DNA of 33,429 bases from positions 1-33,429 of the forward strand of contig DASXKV010000019.1 of NCBI GenBank assembly GCA_036496605.1. Reading direction: 5' to 3'. Source of the DNA: Gemmatimonadaceae bacterium. GTDB taxonomy: Bacteria > Gemmatimonadota > Gemmatimonadetes > Gemmatimonadales > Gemmatimonadaceae. Numbering within the stretch: position 1 is the first letter of the stretch; each line of letters begins with the position of its first letter. A program made the translations under genes and the position numbers. The notes under the pieces were generated by a model that did not search any database, was not told the origin of the DNA, and saw nothing but the letters and a program-made list of their open reading frames with translations. This document shows, one piece after another, positions 1 through 8,018 of this stretch.

Positions 1-488
1 CATACACACTCCCCAGCTGATCAGTCGTTAGGCTGCTCGATGTGCTGCCGTGGACGTGGATGACACCGAGGGTCGCGCTCGTTCCGCGGGTGCGGCGAGC
101 ACGCCTCCGAGCGTGTGGCGCGACACCGTACCCGTTAGGCAACACGGGGATGGCGGCGCGGTACACCCGCTCTGGTTGTCTGGTTGTGATCGCTGAGCGT
201 CCGGTCGTCGCAGGGGTGCAGCCAACTGCCGGCAGCGCGGATCGGGGCCCGCGATGCGCGTTACCGGCCGGCGATGGCTCGCCGGTCAGCGGCTACACGC
301 TCTCTCTTCTCCCACGGCGCCCACACAGTCCCGCCGATGCCCGTAGCGACTTGCGTCTCCAATCGCTCAGAGCAGGCTCCGCATCAGTTGACCGAAGGTC
401 ACGGGGAGCGTCTCACACGGCAGCGATCGCGCCTCTCGGCGCTCGGGTCCTGCGGGGAAAGCCGCTCCGTGCACCAAGTAGCAGCACC
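1..488. other. No convincing gene
   Basis: Open frames on both strands here are rich in Arg, Pro and Ser and show no domain, signal peptide or ribosome binding site. They look like chance frames of GC-rich DNA. A minus-strand frame around 20-230 lacks a usable start codon and resembles no family I know. Two copies of the CGTTAGGC octamer (26-33 and 133-140) lie here. Elsewhere that octamer is mostly inside genes, so this may be the remains of coding sequence. I cannot name it. Confidence 0.4.
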
Positions 489-562
489 TGTCATCCTGAG
501 CGCAGCGAAGGATCTATTGCAGGCCGAGTAGATCCTTCGTCGCTTCGCTCCTCAGGATGACA
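489..562. repeat. Dispersed inverted repeat (HPERSEGS type), copy 1
   Basis: Two arms, 489-515 and 530-562, are near reverse complements built on TGTCATCCTGAGCG...GAAGGATCT. The same arms recur at 9946-10007 and 16537-16636. In translation the element reads HPERSEGS or LSAAKDL, a signature often seen in spurious proteins from soil bacteria. The 14-base centre differs from the other copies. No transposase is present, so it behaves like a non-autonomous palindromic repeat. It could form a long hairpin in RNA. Confidence 0.9.
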
Positions 563-639
563 CTTAGTGCAGAAACCTCCCGACGCATTCACAAATTGAA
601 AACATCATTGGGCGCGGAGCGTCTCTGGACACGGAGCCC

Positions 640-675
640 GTCAGCGGTTTCAGCGCCGTGTCAGTGGTTTCAGCG
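640..675. repeat. Short direct repeat with 20-bp period
   Basis: GTCAGCGGTTTCAGCG (640-655) is followed by GTCAGTGGTTTCAGCG (660-675), with one mismatch between them. The pair lies in the 153-base gap between the dispersed repeat and the end of the metallophosphoesterase gene. No function can be assigned. Nothing else in 563-715 stands out. Confidence 0.6.
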
Positions 676-715
676 GCCTCCGATGGCTTGACCTCGCGTA
701 ATGGTCGGTGCTCTC

Positions 716-1828
716 TCAATGGCACGTCCCACCGCCCGAGTCGCGGATGGTGTGATCGACAGCGACGAACGACCACGCGTACTGCCCGGCATCGAGCGCT
801 AGCGCGAGTACGCCATGCACGGTGTTGATCAACACTTCGCTGTTCGGTTGCCGAACGCTCACATCGTAAAACTCGGCGCCGCCCGTACCGACAGTGAACT
901 GGCGAATCCCTTTTGCCGGATCCGCGTTTCCATCGGGGTCCTGCGGCGCGAAGCGCTCATACATGTGATCGTGTCCGGAAACGACGACGTCGACTCCAGC
1001 GGCGTACATGATGTCCCACATCTTCTGCATCTGATACTGATCGCCGTGCATGCCGGAGCTGAAGCGCGGGTGATGGAAATACGCGATCGTGCACGTGGCG
1101 TTGCGATGTGCCGCGAGGTCGCTCGCTAGCCAGGTCTGTTGCGCGACGTCACCGGCACATGCGCGACCAGCTGCCGGCCCGGGCTGCGCGGGCATTGGTA
1201 GTTGAGGAAACCCTGGCGGAAACTCGGTGAGCTCCGGTGGCCAACAGAGATATTCCTGCGTCGTGCTGTTGATGACCACCACGTGCCAACTTCCGAGATC
1301 GTAGCTGTAATATCCGAGCGGCGGGTGGCTGCGCCGACCGAAGTACTGGAAATAGCCGAGCGCGCCCGGCGTCAGGTATTCGTGATTCCCCGTCGCCGGA
1401 CGCGTGCGATCGCGAAGATGGCCCCACGTCGGTTGGTAGCAACCGGCGTAGTCTGCCGGAGAGCCGAATTCGTAGGCGTTGTCGCCGACGGCCATGACCG
1501 TTGCGCCGGGCATCGCGTCCAGGAGACGCGCGGTTTGCGCTGCGGGATTGTCGGGACCAGGCCTCTGGAATTGAGTGACGTCCTCGCCCGGATAGCATCG
1601 AGCGATGTCGCCGGCGCCCGCGAGTACTGCCGGATCCCCGGTGCGCGGAGCCTTCCGGTGGTGGAGATATCGATCCAGCCACGCGCCGGGATCGCGCTCG
1701 ATCGTCGAGCGCGCCTGCACAACGCTGGTGTCGGGGTGCAACGGACGAGTGGGCGTGTGGTCACGACAGGCGCCTAACGTGATGGCGCAGAGTGCCGACG
1801 CGGCGACTCGGAGGATTGCAGCACGCAC
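716..1828 (-). CDS. Secreted metallophosphoesterase lipoprotein
   Basis: A 370-residue calcineurin-like phosphoesterase, probably anchored on the outer face of a membrane. The metal-binding blocks appear in order: GAGDIA (D74), GDNAY (D116), GNHEY (147-151), a FHHPRFSS histidine and SGHDHMYERF near the C-terminus. This arrangement is typical of the purple acid phosphatase/alkaline phosphatase branch. I chose the GTG start at 1828 because it has an upstream GAGGTGG and gives a compact signal peptide ending in the lipobox LGAC (Cys21). The same frame is open to 1972, but that would overlap the preceding gene and bury the signal. The gene lies 83 bases downstream of another lipoprotein gene on the same strand, so the two may be co-transcribed. 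The substrate is unknown. Confidence 0.88.
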   Translation of the reverse strand: MRAAILRVAASALCAITLGACRDHTPTRPLHPDTSVVQARSTIERDPGAWLDRYLHHRKAPRTGDPAVLAGAGDIARCYPGEDVTQFQRPGPDNPAAQTARLLDAMPGATVMAVGDNAYEFGSPADYAGCYQPTWGHLRDRTRPATGNHEYLTPGALGYFQYFGRRSHPPLGYYSYDLGSWHVVVINSTTQEYLCWPPELTEFPPGFPQLPMPAQPGPAAGRACAGDVAQQTWLASDLAAHRNATCTIAYFHHPRFSSGMHGDQYQMQKMWDIMYAAGVDVVVSGHDHMYERFAPQDPDGNADPAKGIRQFTVGTGGAEFYDVSVRQPNSEVLINTVHGVLALALDAGQYAWSFVAVDHTIRDSGGGTCH

Positions 1829-1911
1829 GTGCCACCTCGCTGATGCTTGGGACGTGGACCTCGAGCAGAGGTGTAGGTGTCCGCAAGCGCTGCACCACAA
1901 GGCGTCCAGCG

Positions 1912-3960
1912 CTACTGCAAGTCGATCCGGGTAACCTTCGTCCACGCGAGACTCTCGAACGCCAGTGCCCATTGGCCGGATGGCGACACGAACACGCGAT
2001 TCGCGCTGATGGGAATCGAGCTGCGCGCCAGCATCACGTGATCCGCGACGCGCGCCGTGCTCAGCGTCTGGCCTGCGCCGAGGTAAAGTGTGGACCCGTC
2101 GGGAGAGATCGCGGTCGTCGGGAGAAGATGAACGATCGCGTCGGGCGTCCAGGCGATGTGCATGCCGGCATCGAGAAGGTACTCGCCGCGCGCGATATGG
2201 GTCCCAGTTGCATCGACGCTGACGCCGTACTGATCACTTGCGATACCGTTGGCACACGTCGTGAACGTGTCCGACGACGCGTCGTAGCGACTGGCACATG
2301 TCCACTCGAGGAAGAAAAGGTGCGAGCGATCGGACGTGCGGCCGCTGAACATCGTCCAATACGGACCATTCGTACTGAGCGCGCGGGCGTCGCTGCGGAT
2401 GCGCTGCGCGCCAGTCGTGAGATCGACCTCCACTGTCTGGTCGTTGTGCGCCGTCATGTTATTCAGCATGACGAACATCTTGTTGTTCGATGCAATACGC
2501 AGCCCGGTGGGCGCGACAGGCACTCCGGGGTAGAGCGCCGTCGTATCGAGAACGGACAGCTTGATCCTGCCTAACGGCGCATTCGCGTTCGTGAGGTCGA
2601 CGACGCCGATCTCGTTCTGCGCCGGGAGCGTGACGTAGAGCGAGTCGCCGCTGAGCGCGACGTCCATTCCCGCGCCGGCGCCGGGCAGGGTGATCGGCGC
2701 CTGCATCGTCATCGTCGTCGGCGAGAACACTACTATATGATTGTCCGTGAACAGCTCCACGTACATCAGGTCGTGCTTCGGGTCGTAGACGATGTCGTTG
2801 ATCCCGTACTGCGACGATAGCGAGAGTGGCGTCGTCGCCGGACGATTCACAATCGGGTAGAAGACAATGCTGTCCGATTGTGACGTGACCGTCTGACTCA
2901 CGTTTCCGCCGGCGTCGCGCGCGTAAGCGGTGAGCGTCGGTGTTCCGACCCATGTTGGGCCCACCGCGAGGTTGATCGTCCAGCTCTGCGCGCGCACCCC
3001 CGGTGTCGCGGGGAGCGAGTCGCGCACGTTGACCGGCGCGCCGATCTGATAGACGACCGAGCCGAGTGCGGCGTCGTCGTAGGCGCTCACCGTCAACGAG
3101 ATCGTATCGCCGACAGCGTATTGTCCGCTCAGAGCGTTGCGGCCGGTGATGCTGAAGGCCGAGACGACCGGTGGCGTGCGATCGACGTACTCGAGCTGCG
3201 TCTCGAGCGACCTCGACGAGCCGATCAGCGCGGCGTCGAATGCGCGAACCGAGATGGTGATCGGGATGCCTGGTGTCGCGCCGTTAGGCACGACGAACCT
3301 GGCGACGCGATTGACCGACGTCGCGAGGTGCTCGCCGATCACCTGCTCGCTCTTGAACGCGCCAGTGACGTCGACGACGGTGACCCAGACACCGCTGCTA
3401 CCGGTTTCCTGATAGGAAACACTCAATGTGTCACCGACGCGAACTTCGCCCGTCATGTTCGGCACGCTCAGCTGCGTGATCGTTGGCACGACCGCGCCTT
3501 GCGGTGTCGGTCCACAGGTGATGCGCGTGCTGGCGAGTGACGTTTGGCCGCCGGTGACCTGATAGCCGAAGCCGAGCGATGCTTCGAACGGCGCACCGGC
3601 GTACAGATGCCATCGGGTGTGCTGGGTCTCGCCTCCCGCGATCGTCGCACCGCCAAACGCGCCCTGCACCTCCGATTGAGGATTGCCCGTGCTATCGACC
3701 GCTGTGCTGCGATCAGGGCCGATGTACCATAAGGTTCGTGAATCCAGCCAGGTGGCGGTGCCGTTCCCGGTCGCCGTTGCGGTCACGTCGAAGATGCACT
3801 CGATCTGGGGGCCGTTCGGGGTGTCGCTGATGATGGGCGTCGGCGGCGCGTCGAGCGTCAGCGTAACGACGAGCGGCTTGTCGGGCGCGGTGGTGTCACG
3901 ACATCCGACGACCGCGACGGCTAGCGCGACGGCGACGGCCTTTGAGCGGCTTATCGACAC
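1912..3960 (-). CDS. Large Ig-like/beta-propeller lipoprotein
   Basis: A 682-residue exported protein. From the GTG at 3960 it begins with a hydrophobic signal and the lipobox VVGC (Cys20). The N-terminal half is Thr/Ser/Val-rich with repeated beta-sandwich stretches (for example RTPPVVSAFSITG and ARDAGGNVSQTVTS), which look like bacterial Ig-like domains. The C-terminal half has repeated DVALSGDSLYV- and AISPDGSTLYLG-type blades, suggesting a YVTN/NHL-like propeller. No catalytic residues are evident. An ATG at 4077 would add 39 residues in front of the signal peptide, so it is rejected. The role is probably adhesion or surface binding, and its ligand is unknown. Confidence 0.75.
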   Translation of the reverse strand: MSISRSKAVAVALAVAVVGCRDTTAPDKPLVVTLTLDAPPTPIISDTPNGPQIECIFDVTATATGNGTATWLDSRTLWYIGPDRSTAVDSTGNPQSEVQGAFGGATIAGGETQHTRWHLYAGAPFEASLGFGYQVTGGQTSLASTRITCGPTPQGAVVPTITQLSVPNMTGEVRVGDTLSVSYQETGSSGVWVTVVDVTGAFKSEQVIGEHLATSVNRVARFVVPNGATPGIPITISVRAFDAALIGSSRSLETQLEYVDRTPPVVSAFSITGRNALSGQYAVGDTISLTVSAYDDAALGSVVYQIGAPVNVRDSLPATPGVRAQSWTINLAVGPTWVGTPTLTAYARDAGGNVSQTVTSQSDSIVFYPIVNRPATTPLSLSSQYGINDIVYDPKHDLMYVELFTDNHIVVFSPTTMTMQAPITLPGAGAGMDVALSGDSLYVTLPAQNEIGVVDLTNANAPLGRIKLSVLDTTALYPGVPVAPTGLRIASNNKMFVMLNNMTAHNDQTVEVDLTTGAQRIRSDARALSTNGPYWTMFSGRTSDRSHLFFLEWTCASRYDASSDTFTTCANGIASDQYGVSVDATGTHIARGEYLLDAGMHIAWTPDAIVHLLPTTAISPDGSTLYLGAGQTLSTARVADHVMLARSSIPISANRVFVSPSGQWALAFESLAWTKVTRIDLQ

Positions 3961-4142
3961 GGTAAAGTTGCTTCTCGTTTTGCGGCCGACGCCAATCTGC
4001 GACGTGGACCGGCACCGGTCCAGTTCCACGACGACGACCAGAATGTCCCGCTGGCGCAAACCATGTACCAAGCGCATTCTTGCCCTCGACGCTGCCCGCG
4101 ATGCCGTGAGGCAGCGACCCCGCCGTTCATTAAAGCCTTCTC
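3961..4142. promoter_or_regulatory. Divergent intergenic region with palindrome
   Basis: This 182-base region separates two divergent lipoprotein genes and should carry promoters for both. A perfect inverted repeat GGACCGG-CA-CCGGTCC lies at 4006-4021 and could be an operator or a small hairpin. CATTAA at about 4129-4134 sits near the plus-strand start and might be a -10 box, but I see no matching -35. No small gene is convincing here. Confidence 0.35.
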
Positions 4143-5612
4143 ATGAAAAGCCGCCTCCCGATACTCGGCCTCGCAGGGCTGTCCGTCCTCGCCTGTACGC
4201 CGCCGTCGCAGCACACCTATATCGCCCCGTCGAACGACAATGTCGTCCAGACGACCGAGGTGAACGACGCCAATCCCCCCACGCATCTGGTGTACGTCGA
4301 GAATCACTCGACCGTGCCGGTGATCGTGTTCGCGATCATCCTCACCAATTGCGAGAATGTGAACATCGAGTGCGGCGCCAAGCGAACGAACACGCGCATC
4401 GACGCTGGAAGCCGGGCGATGCTGGCGCGAATCGAGCCGAAAATGGTCGATCGCGCCTCGAACTATTCGTTCGGCTTCAGCTGGCGCCCCGACTCGTCCT
4501 ACGGGAAGGCGGCGTTGAACGCGCTCGCGGAAAGCGGCGACGAGGCGGCTCGCGTTCGGCTCGCGGCGATGCAGCACGCGGACTCGCTGCGGAAGGCCGA
4601 GGAGGGGCCGCACTACAACGAGCTGTCGCGGACGGATTACCCGATGATTGCCGGCAAGGTCGCGGGGATGCGCGCGTACCCCGAGTCGCTGGTCATCGCG
4701 CCGGGCGAGCGCGCGAGCGTCGAGCGCATTCGCCTTCTGCTCGTCGACAGCGCCGGGGTCGTGCTTGGGATGACGCGGTGGGTCCGCTGGCGCATCGGCA
4801 TGGGCGCAGTGCAGTTCGTGCCGCCGGACATGCTGATCGCGAAACGGCCCGGTCGCACGGTGATTCACTACAGCCTCGCCGACGAGCCACAGCAGATGCT
4901 CGGCGCCCCGGTACCGGATCTCGACTACGCGGTCGTCGCCGCGTATCCGCCGGACGCGCACGCCCCGATATTCGAAGGCCGCGCGGTGGACGCGGACAGC
5001 AAGTCGCTGCTCGCCTGCGCGTCGGTGGCGCTCGAGGACAGCGCGCAGAATGTCGTCGCTCGTGGGCGCACCAGCGTGGGCGGCACCTTCGCGCTCAGCG
5101 CACCGCGCGCTGGCACGTATCGGGTGCGCGTCGAGACGCGGGGCTGGAGCCCCGTCTTCGGCCCGAACGAGCTCGCGAAGCCCGACGAGGACAGACAGCA
5201 TGAGTATCTGGTCAAATTCAGTGAACAGATGCTCATGCCGCGATACATGCGCGACCCGGACGAGATGGAGCACGCGCACCCGGTCTCGCTACGAATGGAG
5301 GCGCCGACGGGCCCAAAGAGGGGGAGGGGCGCTGCACCGATCGTGAGCAGCGTGACGCTCGGCGGCTCGGAAGCGATGCCGATTCTCGGGATCGTCGGCC
5401 GCGCGCCGACGGGGACGCAGTGGATGCAGTTCGTCGTCGATTCGACTGGTCAGGTCGATCAGAAGTCGATCACGCTACCGTCGGGCACCGATCCGCGCGC
5501 GTTGACGAGTGTCACGTCGGTGCTGCCGCGAGTTCGCTTCGCGCCGGCGCGTGAAGCGGGGAAGCCGGTGTGTGAGTTGTTGAGGATGCAGGTGAACTTC
5601 AGTAGCCGTTAA
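4143..5612 (+). CDS. Lipoprotein with regulatory-like and TonB-C-like domains
   Basis: A 489-residue protein that starts with a short signal and the lipobox LSVLAC (Cys18), so it is probably membrane-anchored. The central part (about 40-270) is not recognised. Residues about 275-340 (FEGRAVDADSKSLLACASV, then GGTFALSAPRAGTYRVRVET) match the carboxypeptidase-regulatory-like beta-sandwich. The last 75 residues (FVVDSTGQVDQKSI, VLPRVRFAPAREAGKPV) resemble the TonB C-terminal fold, often found in Gemmatimonadota lipoproteins without a link to TonB transport. The end converges on the SRPBCC gene with only 12 bases between them. No Shine-Dalgarno is obvious. Function unknown. Confidence 0.8.
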   Translation: MKSRLPILGLAGLSVLACTPPSQHTYIAPSNDNVVQTTEVNDANPPTHLVYVENHSTVPVIVFAIILTNCENVNIECGAKRTNTRIDAGSRAMLARIEPKMVDRASNYSFGFSWRPDSSYGKAALNALAESGDEAARVRLAAMQHADSLRKAEEGPHYNELSRTDYPMIAGKVAGMRAYPESLVIAPGERASVERIRLLLVDSAGVVLGMTRWVRWRIGMGAVQFVPPDMLIAKRPGRTVIHYSLADEPQQMLGAPVPDLDYAVVAAYPPDAHAPIFEGRAVDADSKSLLACASVALEDSAQNVVARGRTSVGGTFALSAPRAGTYRVRVETRGWSPVFGPNELAKPDEDRQHEYLVKFSEQMLMPRYMRDPDEMEHAHPVSLRMEAPTGPKRGRGAAPIVSSVTLGGSEAMPILGIVGRAPTGTQWMQFVVDSTGQVDQKSITLPSGTDPRALTSVTSVLPRVRFAPAREAGKPVCELLRMQVNFSSR

Positions 5613-5624
5613 TGTCGTGCGCAA

Positions 5625-6131
5625 TTACCCGATCGCTGAGGCGCGCGCTACCTCAATTGCCTGCGCCTCGCCGGCGGCCGCGGTCTCGGGCGCCGAGACG
5701 GCGAGCGGCCGGCCCGTCTCGAGGAGCGACTTGAGACTCGCAATCGCCTTTGGCCAACCCATCGAGATGCCTTTCAACACACCCGAACCGTCGCGGAGCT
5801 CGTCGTGGATGACCGTCAGTTTCACCTCGCCGCCTAACGGCTCTAGCTCGAACGTGACCTTGGAGTAGCCCTCGCGCCGGAGCGCGTCGTCGAACTCGAC
5901 GCGCCAGGTGAAGACGAGTCGCCGCGGCGGATCGGACTCGAGCACTTCACCGCTGTCCGAGAGAGCACCGTCGCGGCCGATGTAACGCACCGGGGCACCC
6001 ACGGCCCAGGTCGACTCGACCTTGCGACCGAACATATAGCGTTCCGTAAACTCGGCGGTCGTCAACGCGGCCCAGAGTCGCTCCGGTGTCGTCGCGATGT
6101 AGGTGACGTAGACGAAGCTTGGCTTAGTCAT
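5625..6131 (-). CDS. SRPBCC (AHSA1-like) domain protein
   Basis: A 168-residue START/Bet v1-like ligand-binding protein of the AHSA1 subfamily. The family pattern is clear: YVTYIATTPERLWAALT at the N-terminus, the ERYMFGRKVESTWAVG strand pair, then GEVLESDPPRRLVFTW and the amphipathic C-terminal helix with GWPKAIASLKSLLE. The final 25 residues are an Ala/Glu-rich tail. Its start overlaps the ArsR-type gene by eight bases, so the two are one transcript. Such pairs are common, and the SRPBCC protein is usually assumed to bind a small hydrophobic ligand. The ligand here is unknown. Confidence 0.9.
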   Translation of the reverse strand: MTKPSFVYVTYIATTPERLWAALTTAEFTERYMFGRKVESTWAVGAPVRYIGRDGALSDSGEVLESDPPRRLVFTWRVEFDDALRREGYSKVTFELEPLGGEVKLTVIHDELRDGSGVLKGISMGWPKAIASLKSLLETGRPLAVSAPETAAAGEAQAIEVARASAIG

Positions 6132-6441
6132 GTTCGGCTTCCTCCAATGCGCGCTTGAGATCGGCGAGTGCCGTTAGGCGCGACTTCTCGTATTCCCCGA
6201 TCCACCGACGCATGATCTCGTGAATCGGCGCGGGATTGAGATAGTGCAGCTTCTCGCGTCCCTGCCACACGGTGACGACGAGATTCGCCGCCTCGAGCAC
6301 CGCGAGGTGCTTCGTGACAGCCTGCCGCGACATGTCCAGATGATCGCCGAGCTCACCCAGTGTCTGCCCGTTGTTCGCGCGCAACTTGTCGAGCAACAGC
6401 CGCCGGTTGGGATCGGCGAGCGCTTTGAACACCTTGTCCAT
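6124..6441 (-). CDS. ArsR-family winged-helix repressor
   Basis: A 105-residue DNA-binding protein. KALADPNRRLLLDKLR, GELGDHLDMSRQAVTKHLAVLE (the helix-turn-helix, about residues 31-52) and the wing TVWQGREKLHYLNP are textbook ArsR/SmtB features. No cysteine metal site is visible, so it is probably not a metal sensor. The C-terminus IHEIMRRWIGEYEKSRL is typical of ArsR proteins paired with SRPBCC partners. The gene is first in a two-gene operon and is preceded by a strong promoter overlapping an inverted repeat, which suggests autoregulation. Confidence 0.93.
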   Translation of the reverse strand: MDKVFKALADPNRRLLLDKLRANNGQTLGELGDHLDMSRQAVTKHLAVLEAANLVVTVWQGREKLHYLNPAPIHEIMRRWIGEYEKSRLTALADLKRALEEAEHD

Positions 6442-6449
6442 TGAGCGCG

Positions 6450-6479
6450 TTAATATGCAACTCTTTGGTTGCCTGTCAA
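6450..6479 (-). promoter_or_regulatory. ArsR operon promoter and operator
   Basis: On the minus strand TTGACA (6474-6479) and TATTAA (6450-6455) are separated by 18 bases, a near-consensus sigma-70 promoter. The inverted repeat GCAAC-CAAAGA-GTTGC (6457-6472) fills the spacer, the expected place for an autoregulatory ArsR operator. The -10 box is only eight bases from the ATG at 6441. The transcript would therefore start within one or two bases of the start codon and be effectively leaderless. No Shine-Dalgarno is present, which fits. Confidence 0.7.
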
Positions 6480-6537
6480 GAGTGTTTCGTCAGTGGTACC
6501 TTACAGCACGCATCCGTCGGATGAGGCTTCTACCCCG

Positions 6538-6690
6538 GGAGATTTATTTGATCGACGACATCGACGACCTGTTGCCGGACGGAACGACGTTGTGATCAGG
6601 ATCCATGCGGCAGCGGTTACCGCGAGCGACGTCTTCATCAGAAGGGATTCCTCCGACGCGGCGCGTCATGCGCCCGGACCACACCTGTAG
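6538..6690 (+). pseudogene. Relic of a medium-chain dehydrogenase N-terminus
   Basis: One frame reads EIYLIDDIDD (about 6539-6568). A +1 shift then gives PVAGRNDVVIRIHAAAVTAS followed by DVFIRR. Together they match the start of zinc-type alcohol dehydrogenase/quinone oxidoreductase proteins, whose N-terminus typically reads 'DVLVRVHAAAV(T/N)..D'. There is no proper start, the frame is broken, and a stop follows at 6688-6690. No remaining catalytic or Rossmann domain is found, so only about 45 residues of similarity survive. The identification rests on pattern memory and is moderate. Confidence 0.4.
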
Positions 6691-6692
6691 CG

Positions 6693-8005
6693 ATGTCCGC
6701 CACTTCGCGCTGGTGCGCGACCACCATATGCCTCGCAGTCGCGACCGTGGGACTCCCGTCATGGTCAGCGGGACAAAAAGCGCGATCTGCCACTGGTGGG
6801 CCGAGCTTCGCTCTTGCGCCTTGTCATCTCCAGGCTGTAAACGGCGACGGACGCTGCGGGACGTATTGGGTGTACGAGAACAGAAATCTCGTGCATGGCC
6901 GGCGCATTCCGCTTCTCGTCATCGTACTGCCGGCGCGCAATGGTCATCCACATGCGGACCCGATGTTCCTCGTCTCGCCCGGCGGCCCAGGGACGACAAA
7001 TAGTGAGCAAGGACTCGTCATCGGCTGGAATGCGTGGTGGCGCGACGATCGCGACGTCGTGCTCGTCGATCTGCGCGGGACGAGTGGTCCCAATCGTCTC
7101 GACTGCACACTCCCCGGATCGAACGACCATCCTGCCGGCTACCTCGAAACGCTGTTCCCGCACGACGCGATCGCGCAGTGCCGGGATGCATTGTCGAAGG
7201 CGTCGCGCCGCCGTCACTCAGAAATCCGCTGCCACACGCACGCGCGGCGCAGGACGCACTCGATTCGATCCTGGCGGCGTGCGCACGGAGGGATGCCTGC
7301 CATCGCGCGTATCCCGACGGAAGGGCCGACCTCGACTCGATCCTCGCGCGCCTGCGCCACGCTCCCGCGAAGGTCGGCATCCCCAACGCAGCTGCCGGCA
7401 CCGACACCACTCAGCTCCGCTGGCAACAGTTCGCCGAAGCGCTACGGGTCATGACGTACCGCGTGCCGACGCTCGTCGCCGTCCCCAAACTCCTGCATCA
7501 GGCGGCCAGAGGGGACATGACCGCGTTCGCGCTCGCGGCAATAACCTCCAATAGAGGATTGCGGTCGCTGTTGCGCTTTGGCTTCCTGCTGTCGATCACG
7601 TGTAGCGAAGATGTACCGCGGATTCGGGAAGCGGAGATTCATTCAGCAACGAGGGACACATATCTCGGGGATTCCCGCGTGCGCGAGCAGATCGGCGCCT
7701 GCGCGCAATGGCCGCACGCGCCGGTGCCCTCGGACTACGGCGCCCCGATTCGATCGAGCGTCCCGGTCTTCCTCCTCTCCGGTGCGTGGGACCCCGTGGC
7801 GCCGCCGAGCTATGGGGCCGACGCGGCGCGGTACCTCACGAACAGCATTCACGTCATCGCGCCTGGCGCGCACGTTCCGACGGGACCCTGCGTCGTCGCG
7901 ATGGAGCGGGCGTTCCTGGCCGCGGCGTCGCCTAACGGTGTCAACACGGGCTGCGTCGCGACCATGACCCTTCCGCCATTCATCGTCGACTCGATCTCCT
8001 CGTGA
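6693..8005 (+). pseudogene. Decayed alpha/beta hydrolase (TAP-like), nucleophile lost
   Basis: The first frame (ATG 6693) has a signal peptide, then GTYWVYENRN, FLVSPGGPG, VVLVDLRGTSGPNRLDC and ending CRDALSK. These are hallmarks of secreted S33/TAP-like hydrolases. Near 7195-7203 the family sequence jumps to another frame (GVAPPSLRNPLPHARAAQDA), which runs to 8005 with the C-terminal LSGAWDPVAPPSYG (acid residue) and PGAHVPTGPC (histidine). In intact relatives the segment between these blocks carries the GxSxG nucleophile elbow. Here it is absent, so an out-of-frame deletion of perhaps 60-70 codons has removed the catalytic serine. Total length, about 437 codons, is correspondingly short. 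A sequencing error could explain a frameshift but not the missing segment. Confidence 0.75.
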
Positions 8006-8018
8006 CCACGCGAGCTCG

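Noticed and set aside
42-560. Long plus-strand open frame at the window start
   Set aside because: Its end is translated dispersed repeat (HPERSEGS), its composition is Arg/Pro/Ser-rich, and it has no recognisable domain or ribosome binding site.
3951-5279. 442-codon minus-strand open frame
   Set aside because: It lies opposite the plus-strand lipoprotein gene at 4143-5612, which has a signal peptide and recognisable domains. The minus frame is Arg/His-rich as expected of an antisense shadow.
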